A stretch of DNA of 60,591 bases from an uncultured Methanomassiliicoccales archaeon (GCA_934702355.1 CAKUXX010000011.1:1-60591), one strand, 5' to 3'. Positions 17,754 to 26,942 are shown, numbered from the stretch's first letter. Made by a program: numbers and translations. The notes: generated by a model from the letters alone, not told the origin.

Positions 17754-17768
17754 CAAGTTTTAAATACT

Positions 17769-19481
17769 TTAGATGTCGGCGAAGGACTTTCCGGCCAGAA
17801 GGTCGTCGATGATGTACGGGACATCCTCGATCTTGATGCGCTTCTGTTCGGTCGTGTCCCTGTCGCGGATGGTGACGGTTCCGGGAGCGGCGCCGTTGTC
17901 GAGGGAGTCGTAATCCACGGTTATGCACCACGGTGTACCGACCTCGTCCATCCTGGCGTACCTCTTTCCGATGGTTCCGGATCCGTCGTAGTATGCCTCC
18001 ACCCTGTGGGAGTGGACCTTCTCGTAGATGGCGCGGGCGACCTCGTCGAGACCGTCCTTCTCCATCAGAGGGAACACTCCGAGCTTTATCGGCGCGACGG
18101 CGGGCTTCAGCCTGAGGACGGTGTAGTCCTCCTTCTCGTCGTAGGAGTAGGCGTGCTCGAGGACGGAGTAGAATATCCTGTCCAGTCCGTGGGACGGCTC
18201 GATGACGTGGGGCACCACGCGCTCGCCGGTGACCTTCTCGTTCACCTTGACGACCTCGAAGAACTCCTCGGTCAGCTCGATCTCCTCTCCGTCGACGGTA
18301 ATCTTCAGCTTGCCGTCCTTGATAGCGGACGGGTCTGCCTCCTCCATTGCGGCGGCGATGTCCTTTGCCTTGCCCTTGAATGCGGGTCCGAGGGCCTTGT
18401 GCTTGGCGCGGATCTTCTCGACCTCCATCTCCCTGGGCTCGTCGAACCTCTTGAAGTGGGTGAGCTCCGTGCCGGAGAACTGGGCGTGCCTGGAAAGGTC
18501 CCAGCATCCCCTGTCGGCGATACCGGTGATCTCTATCCATCCATAGGACAGGAGGACCTCCGCATCCCAGCAGTCCGCTGCGTAGTGGGCCATCTCGTCC
18601 TTCTCGTGCTGTCTGAACCTGAGCCTTGCGGGATCGATTCCCAGGGCGGTCAGGAGCTGCTTGGTGGTGTAGACGAAGTATGCGAGGACGCGGTTCGCGA
18701 TGATTCCCTTCTCGACGGCCTCTTTGACGGTCACGGTGACCATGCCGGTGCCGGTGTTGGGCACGAGGTCGAGGGTCTCGTTCTCGATAAGAGGGAATCT
18801 GGCCCAGTCCTTGTCCTCGGGGTCGACGAACAGCTCGACCTCCATCATATTGAACTCCCTCATGCGGATCATACCCTGCCTGGGCGCGATCTCGTTCCTG
18901 TATCCGCGGCCGGTCTGGATGACTCCGAGGGGCATCTTCTCCCTGTTGTACCTGTAGAGGTTGGGGAAGTTGACGAAGATTCCCTGGGCGGTCTCGGGCC
19001 TGAGGTATCCGACACGTGCGGAACCGGGCCCGATGGTGGTCTTGAACATGAGGTTGAACTCCTCCACGGGTCCGAGGTCACCGCCGCACTCGGGACACTT
19101 CACACCGTGCTGGACGAACGCATCCTCCAGCTGCTTGGGGGTGAGGATGTCCGCATTCTCGTAGAAATCCTTCACGAGGTGATCGGCCCTGAAAGGGGCC
19201 TGACATTTCTGACAGTATGTGATCAGATCGGCGAACTCATCCACGTGACCGGAGGCCTTGAAGACCTCCCTGGGGTTGACGGTCTCGGAGTCGATCTCGA
19301 CGAAACCCTCCCTGCCCTTGTATATGGACCTCCAGACGTCCACGATGTTGTTCCTGAGGGAGCATCCGAGGGGGCCGTAGTCGTACATTCCGGCCACGCC
19401 GCCGTATATCTCGAATGAGGGCCATATGAAACCCCTGCGTTTGCACAGGGACATGAGGTCATTGGCGTTGATGTCATTCAT
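17769..19481 (-). CDS. glyS: Glycine-tRNA ligase, archaeal/eukaryotic dimeric type
   Basis: The 570-residue class II enzyme charges tRNA-Gly. It opens with the family segment RRGFIWPSFEIYGGVAGMYD and YGPLG, has a zinc motif (CQKC...CPEC, about 90-150), motif 2 in YRNEIAPRQGMIRMREFNM, and the C-terminal anticodon-binding domain (VAPIKLGVFPL onward). The ATG overlaps the end of the upstream CBS gene by eight bases, so expression is coupled to it. It is the last gene of a four-gene run: amidohydrolase, usp, CBS protein, glyS. Confidence 0.96.
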   Translation of the reverse strand: MNDINANDLMSLCKRRGFIWPSFEIYGGVAGMYDYGPLGCSLRNNIVDVWRSIYKGREGFVEIDSETVNPREVFKASGHVDEFADLITYCQKCQAPFRADHLVKDFYENADILTPKQLEDAFVQHGVKCPECGGDLGPVEEFNLMFKTTIGPGSARVGYLRPETAQGIFVNFPNLYRYNREKMPLGVIQTGRGYRNEIAPRQGMIRMREFNMMEVELFVDPEDKDWARFPLIENETLDLVPNTGTGMVTVTVKEAVEKGIIANRVLAYFVYTTKQLLTALGIDPARLRFRQHEKDEMAHYAADCWDAEVLLSYGWIEITGIADRGCWDLSRHAQFSGTELTHFKRFDEPREMEVEKIRAKHKALGPAFKGKAKDIAAAMEEADPSAIKDGKLKITVDGEEIELTEEFFEVVKVNEKVTGERVVPHVIEPSHGLDRIFYSVLEHAYSYDEKEDYTVLRLKPAVAPIKLGVFPLMEKDGLDEVARAIYEKVHSHRVEAYYDGSGTIGKRYARMDEVGTPWCITVDYDSLDNGAAPGTVTIRDRDTTEQKRIKIEDVPYIIDDLLAGKSFADI

Positions 19482-20328
19482 TTACATTACCTGTGAGGGC
19501 GCATAGGACATCCACATCATAAATCATGCCCACGAGCTCGTCCTTGTTGCCATGGACGGGGATCTGACCGTAGTCGTTCACGAGCATGGCCTTGGCGACC
19601 TCGGACAGGTTGGTCTTCTTGAACACCGAGTAGGGGTTCTTGACCATGAAGTCCTTGACCATCTTGTCCTCTGCGGAGACCCTGTCCGTGGCGGTATAGA
19701 ACAGCGGAAGGACGTTCCTTGCCCCGGCCATGTTGCCGATGTCGGCGATGCCGAGCGCCTTGAGGTCCTCCACGTTCTTGACCTGGTCGCTGAACAGGTC
19801 ACGGTCCGTGAGGATGCCTGTGAGCTTTCCGTGTCCGTCCAGAACGGGCACTGCGGACACATCGCTGATCCTCATGGAGACGATGGTGTACTCCAGAGGC
19901 TCGTTCTCGTATGCGGTGACGCAGGTCGTGCGGATGACATCCTCTGCGACGAGAGGCGTCTTCATGTCCTTGACGAGAGGCAGGAGATCGGTAGGGGTGA
20001 TGATCCCTATGAGCTTGCCTCCCTCGACCACAGGGAGCCTGTGGATCCTCTTCTCGCAGAAGATCCTGGCTGCCTCCTCCACGGATGCGTCCGGGGAGAT
20101 TGTGATGCAGTCCTTCTTCATGATGAGGGACAGCTGATCCTCGTCGAACTTGCGGAACACGTCCCTCCTGGAGACGATACCCATGAGCTTTCCGTCCGAG
20201 GAGCGGACGACAGGGAGACCTGTGAGTCCGTTGCGGACCATCATGTTGATCGCATCGTTGCGGCTGCCGGGGACCTCCACCACTATGGGGGCGGCGGTCA
20301 TTATCTCTGATACTGTTCTATCACTCAT
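19474..20328 (-). CDS. Four-CBS-domain protein
   Basis: A 284-residue protein made only of CBS repeats: VSEIMTAAPIVVEVPG, MKKDCITISPDASVEEA, VIRTTCVTAYENEPLEY and VKDFMVKNPYSVFKK, each ending in a GxxxxxD/LPVV-like core. Tandem CBS pairs form discs that bind AMP, ATP or SAM. It starts directly after the usp stop and overlaps glyS, so all three are co-translated. The context suggests adjustment of a stress or translation function to nucleotide levels; the partner is unknown. Confidence 0.85.
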   Translation of the reverse strand: MSDRTVSEIMTAAPIVVEVPGSRNDAINMMVRNGLTGLPVVRSSDGKLMGIVSRRDVFRKFDEDQLSLIMKKDCITISPDASVEEAARIFCEKRIHRLPVVEGGKLIGIITPTDLLPLVKDMKTPLVAEDVIRTTCVTAYENEPLEYTIVSMRISDVSAVPVLDGHGKLTGILTDRDLFSDQVKNVEDLKALGIADIGNMAGARNVLPLFYTATDRVSAEDKMVKDFMVKNPYSVFKKTNLSEVAKAMLVNDYGQIPVHGNKDELVGMIYDVDVLCALTGNVNE

Positions 20329-20769
20329 TCAATTCCCAACCTTGGAATCCCTGACCACAAGGACGGGGCACTGAGCGGCTCTTACGACCCTCTCTGCGAC
20401 GCTTCCCATCAGAAGCTTCGACATTCCCGTCCTTCCCAGGGTACCCATGACTATTATGTCGAAATTAGGAGACTCGTCCAGGATGACCTTGACCGGTGTT
20501 CCCTCCTTTATGGACACTGCCACTTCGATGCCTTCCTCGGCTCCGAGTTCGCGAACGTACTCCACTGCCTGCTTTCCTTCCTTCTCCAGGGTGTTGTACA
20601 CGTTCATGACGGCTGTGTCCATCGGCATGTTGGTGAACACGGACTGGTCCAGGACATAAAGTGCCGTTACCTTCCCTCCGGAAAGCTTTGCGAGCTCCAT
20701 GGCCTTCTTCACTGCAGCCTTTGTGTATTCACTACCGTCAGTCGGGACCAGAATATTCTCAAATACCAT
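20329..20769 (-). CDS. Universal stress protein (UspA family)
   Basis: The 146-residue protein has the UspA fold: ILVPTDGSEYTKAAVKKAM at the start and the ATP-binding motif GTLGRTGMSKLLMGS near 110-125 followed by CPVLVVR. The motif G-x2-G-x9-GS is complete, so it should be the ATP-binding type. The ATG follows the amidohydrolase stop by two bases and its AAGGAGGT site is made from that gene's last codons, so the genes are translationally linked. Role: general stress survival, target unknown. Confidence 0.9.
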   Translation of the reverse strand: MVFENILVPTDGSEYTKAAVKKAMELAKLSGGKVTALYVLDQSVFTNMPMDTAVMNVYNTLEKEGKQAVEYVRELGAEEGIEVAVSIKEGTPVKVILDESPNFDIIVMGTLGRTGMSKLLMGSVAERVVRAAQCPVLVVRDSKVGN

Positions 20770-20771
20770 CT

Positions 20772-21833
20772 TCAGACCTCCTTTAATTCCAGACTGAAGC
20801 GTGAACCGCGTTCCCGCACGGCCTCTGTCGGAGAGAGGCCCGATGAGGGAAGCACCGTCACACAGCCTGGTCTATCTATTACTGAATTGGTTCTGACCGA
20901 ATTTAATATCTTGCCAGTAACCATAGTAAGTGCACGAAGGCATTGTCCGGGATCGCCTCCCTGTTCCGAAGCCGTCCTGGAGAAGACATCCGCCTCCGCG
21001 AACATGTCGGGGGTGCATAACATACCGTTGTCGGTACCCAATGCCAGATCGGCACCCATTGCCTGTGCCCGTGCAATCGGCGGCCTCTTCCCGAAATAGA
21101 TGTTCGATGTCGGACACACCACGATCGGCACCTCCGCCTCTGCGCATTTGAGGAGATCCGAATCCGTTGCCTCGCACATGTGCACGACGAACGCCGGATC
21201 CATGGACAATACGAAGTCTATGTCCTCGCGGACCCTTTCACTCACATGCAATGCGAATATCTTCCTGCGTTCGCGGACCATGTCGGCGACCTTCTCGACA
21301 TACCCGTGATCCATATCGGAGATGCTCGAGATCCCGATGCCGTCCGCCACATCCAGTATGGATTCTATCTCGTACTCGTCGAAAGATTTGGATACGGACC
21401 TTCCGAGTATCACCGCATCGGGCGCGGATGCCCTGAGCATCTCGCATCCCCTGAGACCGCCCTCGCGGAAATCGACGAAACCTGTGGAACCGTATCCTCT
21501 CGAATCGGCGGAGAAACGGGACATCGATGATTCCAGGACGACATCAGGGGACTCGCGGAGATATCTGTGCTTCAATCCGTCCGGCGGGGCCACAAGTTCC
21601 TCCAGGCTCATCCCTTCAGGCACTTTGAGGTCATAGTCGGCACAGTGGGTGTGCATGTTCATGACGTCCGTGACCATGAATCCCCTGACATCCGGCTTCT
21701 CCGGACACTGTCCGGATCCTTTCTCGCAGACGGAACCGTCCTGAGATATCATCCAGCCGGGCCTTGTGCCGTATCTGTCGCAGATCAAGCCTTCGATGAC
21801 ATGCCTTCCATGAGAACCGTCCAACTCCGCCAT
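20772..21833 (-). CDS. Amidohydrolase family protein (cytosine deaminase/chlorohydrolase-like)
   Basis: A 353-residue protein of the metal-dependent hydrolase superfamily. The N-terminal HxH metal motif is in DVMNMHTHCAD, further His ligands in FALHVSER and FVVHMCEAT, and the catalytic Asp in LALGTDNGML. The substrate may be an aminated purine, pyrimidine or related ring; the short length fits a compact member. The ATG at 21833 is chosen because a TTATAAAG box lies about 29 bases upstream; longer in-frame extension to 22154 is low-complexity and overlaps the next gene's end. It heads the transcript with usp, CBS gene and glyS. Confidence 0.75.
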   Translation of the reverse strand: MAELDGSHGRHVIEGLICDRYGTRPGWMISQDGSVCEKGSGQCPEKPDVRGFMVTDVMNMHTHCADYDLKVPEGMSLEELVAPPDGLKHRYLRESPDVVLESSMSRFSADSRGYGSTGFVDFREGGLRGCEMLRASAPDAVILGRSVSKSFDEYEIESILDVADGIGISSISDMDHGYVEKVADMVRERRKIFALHVSERVREDIDFVLSMDPAFVVHMCEATDSDLLKCAEAEVPIVVCPTSNIYFGKRPPIARAQAMGADLALGTDNGMLCTPDMFAEADVFSRTASEQGGDPGQCLRALTMVTGKILNSVRTNSVIDRPGCVTVLPSSGLSPTEAVRERGSRFSLELKEV

Positions 21834-21958
21834 GATGGGAGCATCTGCGATGATATGCTTTATAACGTCGCATCGGAAAGGCGTGACCGCCGATGCGGGT
21901 CGGCATGATGATGTGAAAAAAGGGAAGGAAGTTGTTGAACGGAGGGAATCCCACACGT

Positions 21959-22894
21959 TCAGGCCCAGTAGGGCTTCTTGGCGAACTTGTATGCCATCAG
22001 CACGGCAGTGGTGGCCTCGCCCATGGCAGTCGTTATCTGCTTGAACTTGCCGGGATAACTGACCACATCTCCGCACGCGAATATTCCGGGGCGGTTGGTG
22101 CTCATGTCGAAGTCGACCTTGACCAGACCGTCGTCGGTGAGTTCCAGGCCCCACTCCTTGAGGTCATCGAGGTCCGCAGAGATACCTATGTTGATGACGG
22201 CCAGATCGGTAGGGATGTCGAACTCCTTTCCGTCCTGCGAGACTGTGACAGACTCCACCTTGTCTGTTCCGTTGATGGACACCAGGTTGGCGTTCATGAC
22301 CTTCCTGATGGCACTGCTCTCGAGATGCTCGACAGTGGACTCGTCGGCCCTGAAGTCGGGCCTCCTGTGGACGATGGTCGTGTCTGTGACGGAGTCTGCG
22401 ATGAGTGCCATGTCGATGGCGCTGTTTCCGCCTCCGAACATGGTGACCTTCTTTCCGACGAGCTCCTCCTTTGCGGGAAGGATGTACGTCACTCCCTTTC
22501 CTGTGAGTTCGTCCTCTCCGGGGCATCCCATCTTCTTGGGCTTGAAGCTGCCCATACCGATCGCGATGACCACGGACTTGGCATCGTAGCTGCCCTTGTT
22601 CGTGACGACGACGAGCTTCTCGTCACCGTTCTCGATCCTCTCGACCTTCTCGTTCTCGTGGATCTCGCACTCGACTGACTCGGCCTGAGCATAGAGCTTG
22701 TCGGACAGCTTCCTGGCCTGAATGGTCTCGAATCCGGGATAATTGTGGATTCCCTTCTCCGGGTACAGGGACACGAGCTGCCCCCCGACACGGGCGGAAT
22801 CGATGATGAGGGTCTTCATCATCTTCGATCTGGCATAAATCCCAGCTGTCAGTCCGGCGCATCCGGCCCCTACGATGACCACGTCATAGCACAT
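21959..22894 (-). CDS. Thioredoxin-reductase-like ferredoxin/NAD(P) oxidoreductase without the redox cysteine pair
   Basis: The 311-residue flavoprotein has an FAD motif (DVVIVGAGCAGLTAGIYA), GGQLVSLYPEKGIHNYPGF, an NAD(P) motif (TMFGGGNSAIDMAL) and the FAD-closing motif GIFACGDVV. The CxxC that defines thioredoxin reductase is absent from the central domain. The LYPEK segment is typical of the YumC-type ferredoxin-NADP reductases, so electron exchange between ferredoxin and NADP is the likely role. The ATG at 22894 is set by a TTTATAC box 27 bases upstream (leaderless). Confidence 0.8.
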   Translation of the reverse strand: MCYDVVIVGAGCAGLTAGIYARSKMMKTLIIDSARVGGQLVSLYPEKGIHNYPGFETIQARKLSDKLYAQAESVECEIHENEKVERIENGDEKLVVVTNKGSYDAKSVVIAIGMGSFKPKKMGCPGEDELTGKGVTYILPAKEELVGKKVTMFGGGNSAIDMALIADSVTDTTIVHRRPDFRADESTVEHLESSAIRKVMNANLVSINGTDKVESVTVSQDGKEFDIPTDLAVINIGISADLDDLKEWGLELTDDGLVKVDFDMSTNRPGIFACGDVVSYPGKFKQITTAMGEATTAVLMAYKFAKKPYWA

Positions 22895-23157
22895 TGAAAG
22901 CACGGAATCACATTTCCGTATAAAAAAGTGACATAATCCAAATTGCGATTGCAATGCACCGTTGAGCAAAAAATGATTGTTTTTCGATGAAAAACTACGA
23001 ATTTCGTATTTTAAATGCTGAAACCGACAATACGGCATACGACGGGAAAAACCCCGTTCACCCTGCCGTCTGGGGCCGTGTTCCAGAACGTCGGAACCTC
23101 GGACAACCCGGGGTCAATTTTCAAATATCAACGAGAAGATTCCGTCGTGTGATTCCC

Positions 23158-23538
23158 ATGGATTCGGACGAACTCTACTCGGAGGAGTTGATGAATGTAA
23201 TCATGGATGTCATCGACGACATCATAGTCATCCACGACTCGGAACATACTATCACATGGATGAACAGGGCCGGAGAGCTTGCGTTCGGAAGATCCGTAGA
23301 TGATGTCATCGGGAAGAAGTGCTACCAGCTGTTCGGCAACAGCATACCGTGCTCCGACTGCGTGGCCAACTTCACCAACATCGGCGCACCTGTCAACAAC
23401 ATCAAGCGCAGGATCATTCCGGCGACAGGCAAGGTGTGCGACTGCTCCGCCACGCCGATATTCAAGGGCGGGAAGCTGGAATTGGTGGTACAGCACCTCA
23501 GACCAGTCTGCGATTGTGAAGGCACAGAGAACAGATGA
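23158..23538 (+). CDS. Stand-alone PAS-domain protein with cysteine motifs
   Basis: A 126-residue protein that is essentially one PAS domain: VIDDIIVIHDSEHTITWMNRA and GKKCYQLFG are typical. It carries a cluster of Cys residues, PCSDC in the middle and CDCSA and CDCEG toward the end, which could bind a metal, a cluster or act as a redox switch. There is no output domain, so it must act through a partner. The ATG at 23158 starts the PAS sequence and lies about 30 bases after an AAATATC element. It may sense redox state or a small ligand. Confidence 0.7.
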   Translation: MDSDELYSEELMNVIMDVIDDIIVIHDSEHTITWMNRAGELAFGRSVDDVIGKKCYQLFGNSIPCSDCVANFTNIGAPVNNIKRRIIPATGKVCDCSATPIFKGGKLELVVQHLRPVCDCEGTENR

Positions 23539-23610
23539 GGGCCCCGGATCGACGGAGGTTCCTCCGCCACTTTTGATCGCCGTGGTTTCCTCAGATCCGC
23601 ATATAACAGG

Positions 23611-23637
23611 GGAGGGGCTCTGTCCAGGAGCCCCTCC
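23611..23637. terminator. Hairpin between the convergent PAS and surface-protein genes
   Basis: A perfect ten-base-pair stem (GGAGGGGCTC with GAGCCCCTCC) and a seven-base loop sit in the gap between the two convergent genes. No strong T-run follows on either strand. Confidence 0.55.
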
Positions 23638-23673
23638 TAAGCAGTTTACCGTTTCTGGTTATCGGTATTGGGA

Positions 23674-26055
23674 TCAGGTCTTCCTCCAAAGGTCCATGTA
23701 GAGTGCGATGATTATGAGCGTCAGACAGGCGACGGAGGCGGCTACGACTGCAACGACTCCGTCATCTGCTCCGGTCTTGGGGGCCGAAGGTTTGGAGGAT
23801 ACGGGAACATCATCCTCATCCGCTATCGCGGAAAAGACGAACTGAACCTCGATGACTATCTTTCCACCATCCGAGGCAAAATCATCTACGCTTATGGTAC
23901 GGGACTCTGGGACGTCTCCGGCGGGGATCTCCTCGCCGTTCACAAGGAATCTGTACGTATAGAATCCGGGATTGGGAGTGGCCATGATGGTGATCGTCCT
24001 TCCCTCGACGGCCATTCCATCGGCATCGAGTCCGGTTATCTCGACCTCCCCATTGAAGGGCCCTATGAGCTGGACAGGATATGTGCTGGCCATCTCAAAC
24101 TCGACACCGATTGTATGGTCCGCGTCGATGTTGTTGATCGCGACCGCGGCGAAGATCTTCCCGAACTCCTGATCGATTCCGTCTAGCTTGACAGTTTTGA
24201 TCTTGTAACCAAAATCGGACGAGACCTGGAAATTCGTAGACGAACCCCACATCATGACGTACTCGCCTCCGTCATTAGGGGTTATGCTTCCATTCTCTCC
24301 ACAATCCAGAGTGACAGTGAACTGCAGATCAGCGGTTCTGATGAATCCGACCTCGAAGTTGTTTACGACTCCTACATCGAATTCATACTCGGAGTTCAGG
24401 TCAATGCTCTGGCCATTATGCTTCAAGGAGATGAACGTGTAACCATCCCCGGGGGAGATGGAAAGCTTCACGGGCTCGCCGAATTCAACATCATATCCGG
24501 AACCTACTATGTCTCCACGGAGATGGAAAGCGGCCGTTCCCATCGAATCATCGTTGAGGGTCACGATTACAGGGTACCGGTTCCTCTCGGCCTCGAAGTT
24601 CGCCTGAATCGTCATGTTTCCCGTGACTGTGCCACTGGCATTCTCGGACCATCCTCTGAAAGAATAAGTGAATTCGTCTGTGCGGTCTTTAGTAATGGCG
24701 GTAGCAGTGTACATCAGCAATCTCACCGTGTCAACTCCGGGGACGATAGCTGTGCCGTAATGCACAACAACCTCCGCCCCCGGAACAACGATTCCACCGG
24801 TATTAGAGAGCTGAGTCACCCTAACAGATCCCCAATCGGTATTGTTGGAGACAAAGGTCACAGTGTACGTTCTCGGAGTAGTTTTGAAGACGGCCTTAAG
24901 CTTCGCATCTGCGACGACCTTGCCGTTCTCAAATCCTTCCCCGTATTCCCATCTTTCAAAGGAGAAAGTGGATTCGACAGTATCCTGAGCAGGAGTCGGT
25001 GTGACCGCCGTCCCACCCAAGTTCAACGGATTTTGGCTGAGATCGACCGGAGTGCCATAAGGTACTTCGGGGATGGATGTCGGATCCACAGATCCGGTAG
25101 ATGGATCTTGGACGATGATGGTCACGGTATACTTGTTCAGTGCCTCCCTGAATACAGCTGTAGCGGTAACATCTCCGACGACCTTGCCGTCTTCGATCCC
25201 GCCAGAGAAGTCCCACCTCACAAAGGAGAATTCGGAATGCCCTGTACCCTGATTGGGCATCGCAGAAGTGCCTTGTTGCCCGAGTATCAGTGCATTAAAT
25301 TCTGTTGTTATTGGAGTACCATAACCCACTTCAAAAATTGCATCTCCTTCTATATGGCCCATATTCGGATTATTGACAGTCACATTCACGGTGTACGTTC
25401 TCGTTTGTTCAATGTAAGTGGCCGTGTATGTAGCATCTCCCTCGACAGGAACGATCCCGGGATTCCATCCGCTGAACTCATATGTGAGCTGTTGTGTGGG
25501 TTCTCTAGTAGGAGTTCCTCCAGGGTATTGAGGAGTCTGTCCGTATTCAACAAGACTCGTGTTCAGGACGGATTCGTCGTAGTCCTTCCAGGTGATTGTA
25601 TACTTTACAGGGATACTCTGGAAAACGGCTGTGATGTTTCCTGTGTTTTCAGTGATAGGATAGTTGGGCACCCCTATCCATTCCACAAAAATACATGTGT
25701 ATTGGGCATTTCCTTCATTCGGTATGGCGGTTACGCTATCGTTTCCTGTGGTCAGCGTTTGCCCGTTTATGGTTATCGATCCGCCATAAGGTACGGAGAG
25801 TCTATCATGATCCACGGACCCGATATCCGGATCATTCACTTGTACGACAAACACTACGTCTTCATCCAGATCTCCTACATTGACATCATCGGACATCGCC
25901 ATCGGATCAGAGAATCCCAAAGGCTTGTCCTTTGGAGGTGCTGCGGGCACTGCATCGTCTGCCATGGCCAGCACAGCGAGGGCGCAGAAGACCATCGCCA
26001 ACACAGAGGATGACGCCAGTAGCCTCTTACCTGCCTTCATCATTTTCATGTTCAT
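23674..26055 (-). CDS. Large repeat-rich cell-surface protein (adhesin-like)
   Basis: The 793-residue protein starts with a signal peptide (about 10-32) and ends with one transmembrane segment near 770-785 and a short basic tail, after a Ser/Pro-rich spacer. Between them are about seven to nine repeats of about 70-80 residues with the pattern YTVTxxxxxPxxGxV...VxYGTxV...FSFxxWxxGxxxGKVxxDxxxxAxF, which matches the Listeria-Bacteroides (Flg_new/InlB B-repeat) family. These are anchored surface proteins, common in gut methanogens and thought to mediate adhesion. The ATG at 26055 has a GGAGGT site at six bases. Asn-rich motifs allow N-glycosylation. The exact ligand is unknown. Confidence 0.85.
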   Translation of the reverse strand: MNMKMMKAGKRLLASSSVLAMVFCALAVLAMADDAVPAAPPKDKPLGFSDPMAMSDDVNVGDLDEDVVFVVQVNDPDIGSVDHDRLSVPYGGSITINGQTLTTGNDSVTAIPNEGNAQYTCIFVEWIGVPNYPITENTGNITAVFQSIPVKYTITWKDYDESVLNTSLVEYGQTPQYPGGTPTREPTQQLTYEFSGWNPGIVPVEGDATYTATYIEQTRTYTVNVTVNNPNMGHIEGDAIFEVGYGTPITTEFNALILGQQGTSAMPNQGTGHSEFSFVRWDFSGGIEDGKVVGDVTATAVFREALNKYTVTIIVQDPSTGSVDPTSIPEVPYGTPVDLSQNPLNLGGTAVTPTPAQDTVESTFSFERWEYGEGFENGKVVADAKLKAVFKTTPRTYTVTFVSNNTDWGSVRVTQLSNTGGIVVPGAEVVVHYGTAIVPGVDTVRLLMYTATAITKDRTDEFTYSFRGWSENASGTVTGNMTIQANFEAERNRYPVIVTLNDDSMGTAAFHLRGDIVGSGYDVEFGEPVKLSISPGDGYTFISLKHNGQSIDLNSEYEFDVGVVNNFEVGFIRTADLQFTVTLDCGENGSITPNDGGEYVMMWGSSTNFQVSSDFGYKIKTVKLDGIDQEFGKIFAAVAINNIDADHTIGVEFEMASTYPVQLIGPFNGEVEITGLDADGMAVEGRTITIMATPNPGFYTYRFLVNGEEIPAGDVPESRTISVDDFASDGGKIVIEVQFVFSAIADEDDVPVSSKPSAPKTGADDGVVAVVAASVACLTLIIIALYMDLWRKT

Positions 26056-26083
26056 GGTGACCTCCTTCCAGGCATCGTTCTTC

Positions 26084-26113
26084 GAGCGGGAGGCTCCTGA
26101 GAGCCTCGCGCTC
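26084..26113 (-). promoter_or_regulatory. 5' leader hairpin of the surface-protein gene
   Basis: A stem of seven pairs (GAGGCTC with GAGCCTC) is extended past one G-G mismatch by five more pairs (GAGCG with CGCTC). A TTTTTTTATC box at 26150-26141 would start the transcript near 26118, so the hairpin would lie at the extreme 5' end of a leader of about 63 bases. Confidence 0.55.
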
Positions 26114-26150
26114 CGTGCCTATTTTAGATGTTTTCCCGACGATAAAAAAA

Positions 26151-26421
26151 CACGGAATACGTACATATAACATAGAAACTTAAAAACCCGTCATCACAGA
26201 GCACCTTTCGGATGAGAGATACCTATGAATATCCCGACAGACGGCGGCATCATAACCTACGTACGGAACCCGTCGGATCCTCCGCACCGGCCGGGTGATC
26301 TCAATCGCCATGACGACGGAGGACACGGTCTGTCCCGATCATAATCCATCACCGTATGCTGCGGTCGGTTCCGATTCATGGGATGGGGCGTCTTCCTGTA
26401 AGAAACCTTAAAAGCCATGCC
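26151..26421. other. Intergenic region without a supported gene
   Basis: Between the divergent surface protein and the small membrane protein genes. It holds a TTAAAAAC element near 26180 that could start a plus-strand transcript, and two very short frames of 28 and 39 codons (from 26212 and 26225) with no homology or ribosome-binding site that I could defend. I see no RNA gene. Confidence 0.5.
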
Positions 26422-26538
26422 ATGGATGACAGGTTCATGTTCGAATTCATGGAAGGATTCTGGTACTTCGTCATCGCCGGAGCAGTCTACCTGGCCGTTC
26501 TCGGTATTGCCAACATCAAAAGAGCCGATTCGGAGTGA
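26422..26538 (+). CDS. Small single-span membrane protein
   Basis: A 38-residue protein, MDDRFMFEFMEGFWYFVIAG and then AVYLAVLGIANIKRADSE: one hydrophobic helix between an acidic N-terminus and a basic end. The reading frame runs to a TGA five bases before the FMN-binding protein gene, and the three genes here form a close-packed set. The start is either the ATG at 26422 or 26437; a TTAAAA element is nearer the distance for the second. Function unknown; perhaps a subunit-like anchor. Confidence 0.5.
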   Translation: MDDRFMFEFMEGFWYFVIAGAVYLAVLGIANIKRADSE

Positions 26539-26543
26539 TATTC

Positions 26544-26942
26544 ATGGTTGAGATGACCGAGCCGGTAATCAGGATGATCAAGCACCCTGATACCAACAAG
26601 GTCATGGCGACCGTCTCTCCGGACGGGATGCCGCATTCCATCGTCTGCGGTAGCCTCATGGTCACCGAACCCGACACGATAATCGTCGGAGAGGTATTCA
26701 TGCACCGTGCATCCGAATACCTTCAGAAGAACCCCAACGTGGAGTTCCTGGTCTGGAGAGGCAAGAGCGCATATTCCATCAAGGCCAAAGCCAAGGCACG
26801 TCTGGACACCGGAGCCGTATTCGACAAGATGTCGTCCCTTCTGGAGAAGATGGGCATGACATGCGTCGCGGTATGGATCTTCGAGGCCACAGAGGTCTGG
26901 GATGAGAGCGCTTCAAGCACCTCAGGCGACAGAGTGATCTGA
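26544..26942 (+). CDS. FMN-binding split-barrel protein (pyridoxamine 5'-phosphate oxidase-like)
   Basis: A 132-residue protein of the flavin reductase/PNPOx-like split barrel: VIRMIKHPDTNKVMATVSPDG at the start, then HSIVCGSLMV, IIVGEVFMHRASEYLQKNPNV and LVWRGKSAYSIKAKA. Members bind FMN or F420 and act on small ring compounds, or only bind flavin. It follows the small membrane protein by five bases and its stop overlaps the next ATG (TGATG), so the three genes are translated together. Substrate unknown. Confidence 0.8.
   Translation: MVEMTEPVIRMIKHPDTNKVMATVSPDGMPHSIVCGSLMVTEPDTIIVGEVFMHRASEYLQKNPNVEFLVWRGKSAYSIKAKAKARLDTGAVFDKMSSLLEKMGMTCVAVWIFEATEVWDESASSTSGDRVI

Noticed and set aside
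18006..19418. 470-codon open frame opposite glyS
   Set aside because: Antisense shadow; glyS has all family motifs, and this frame has none.
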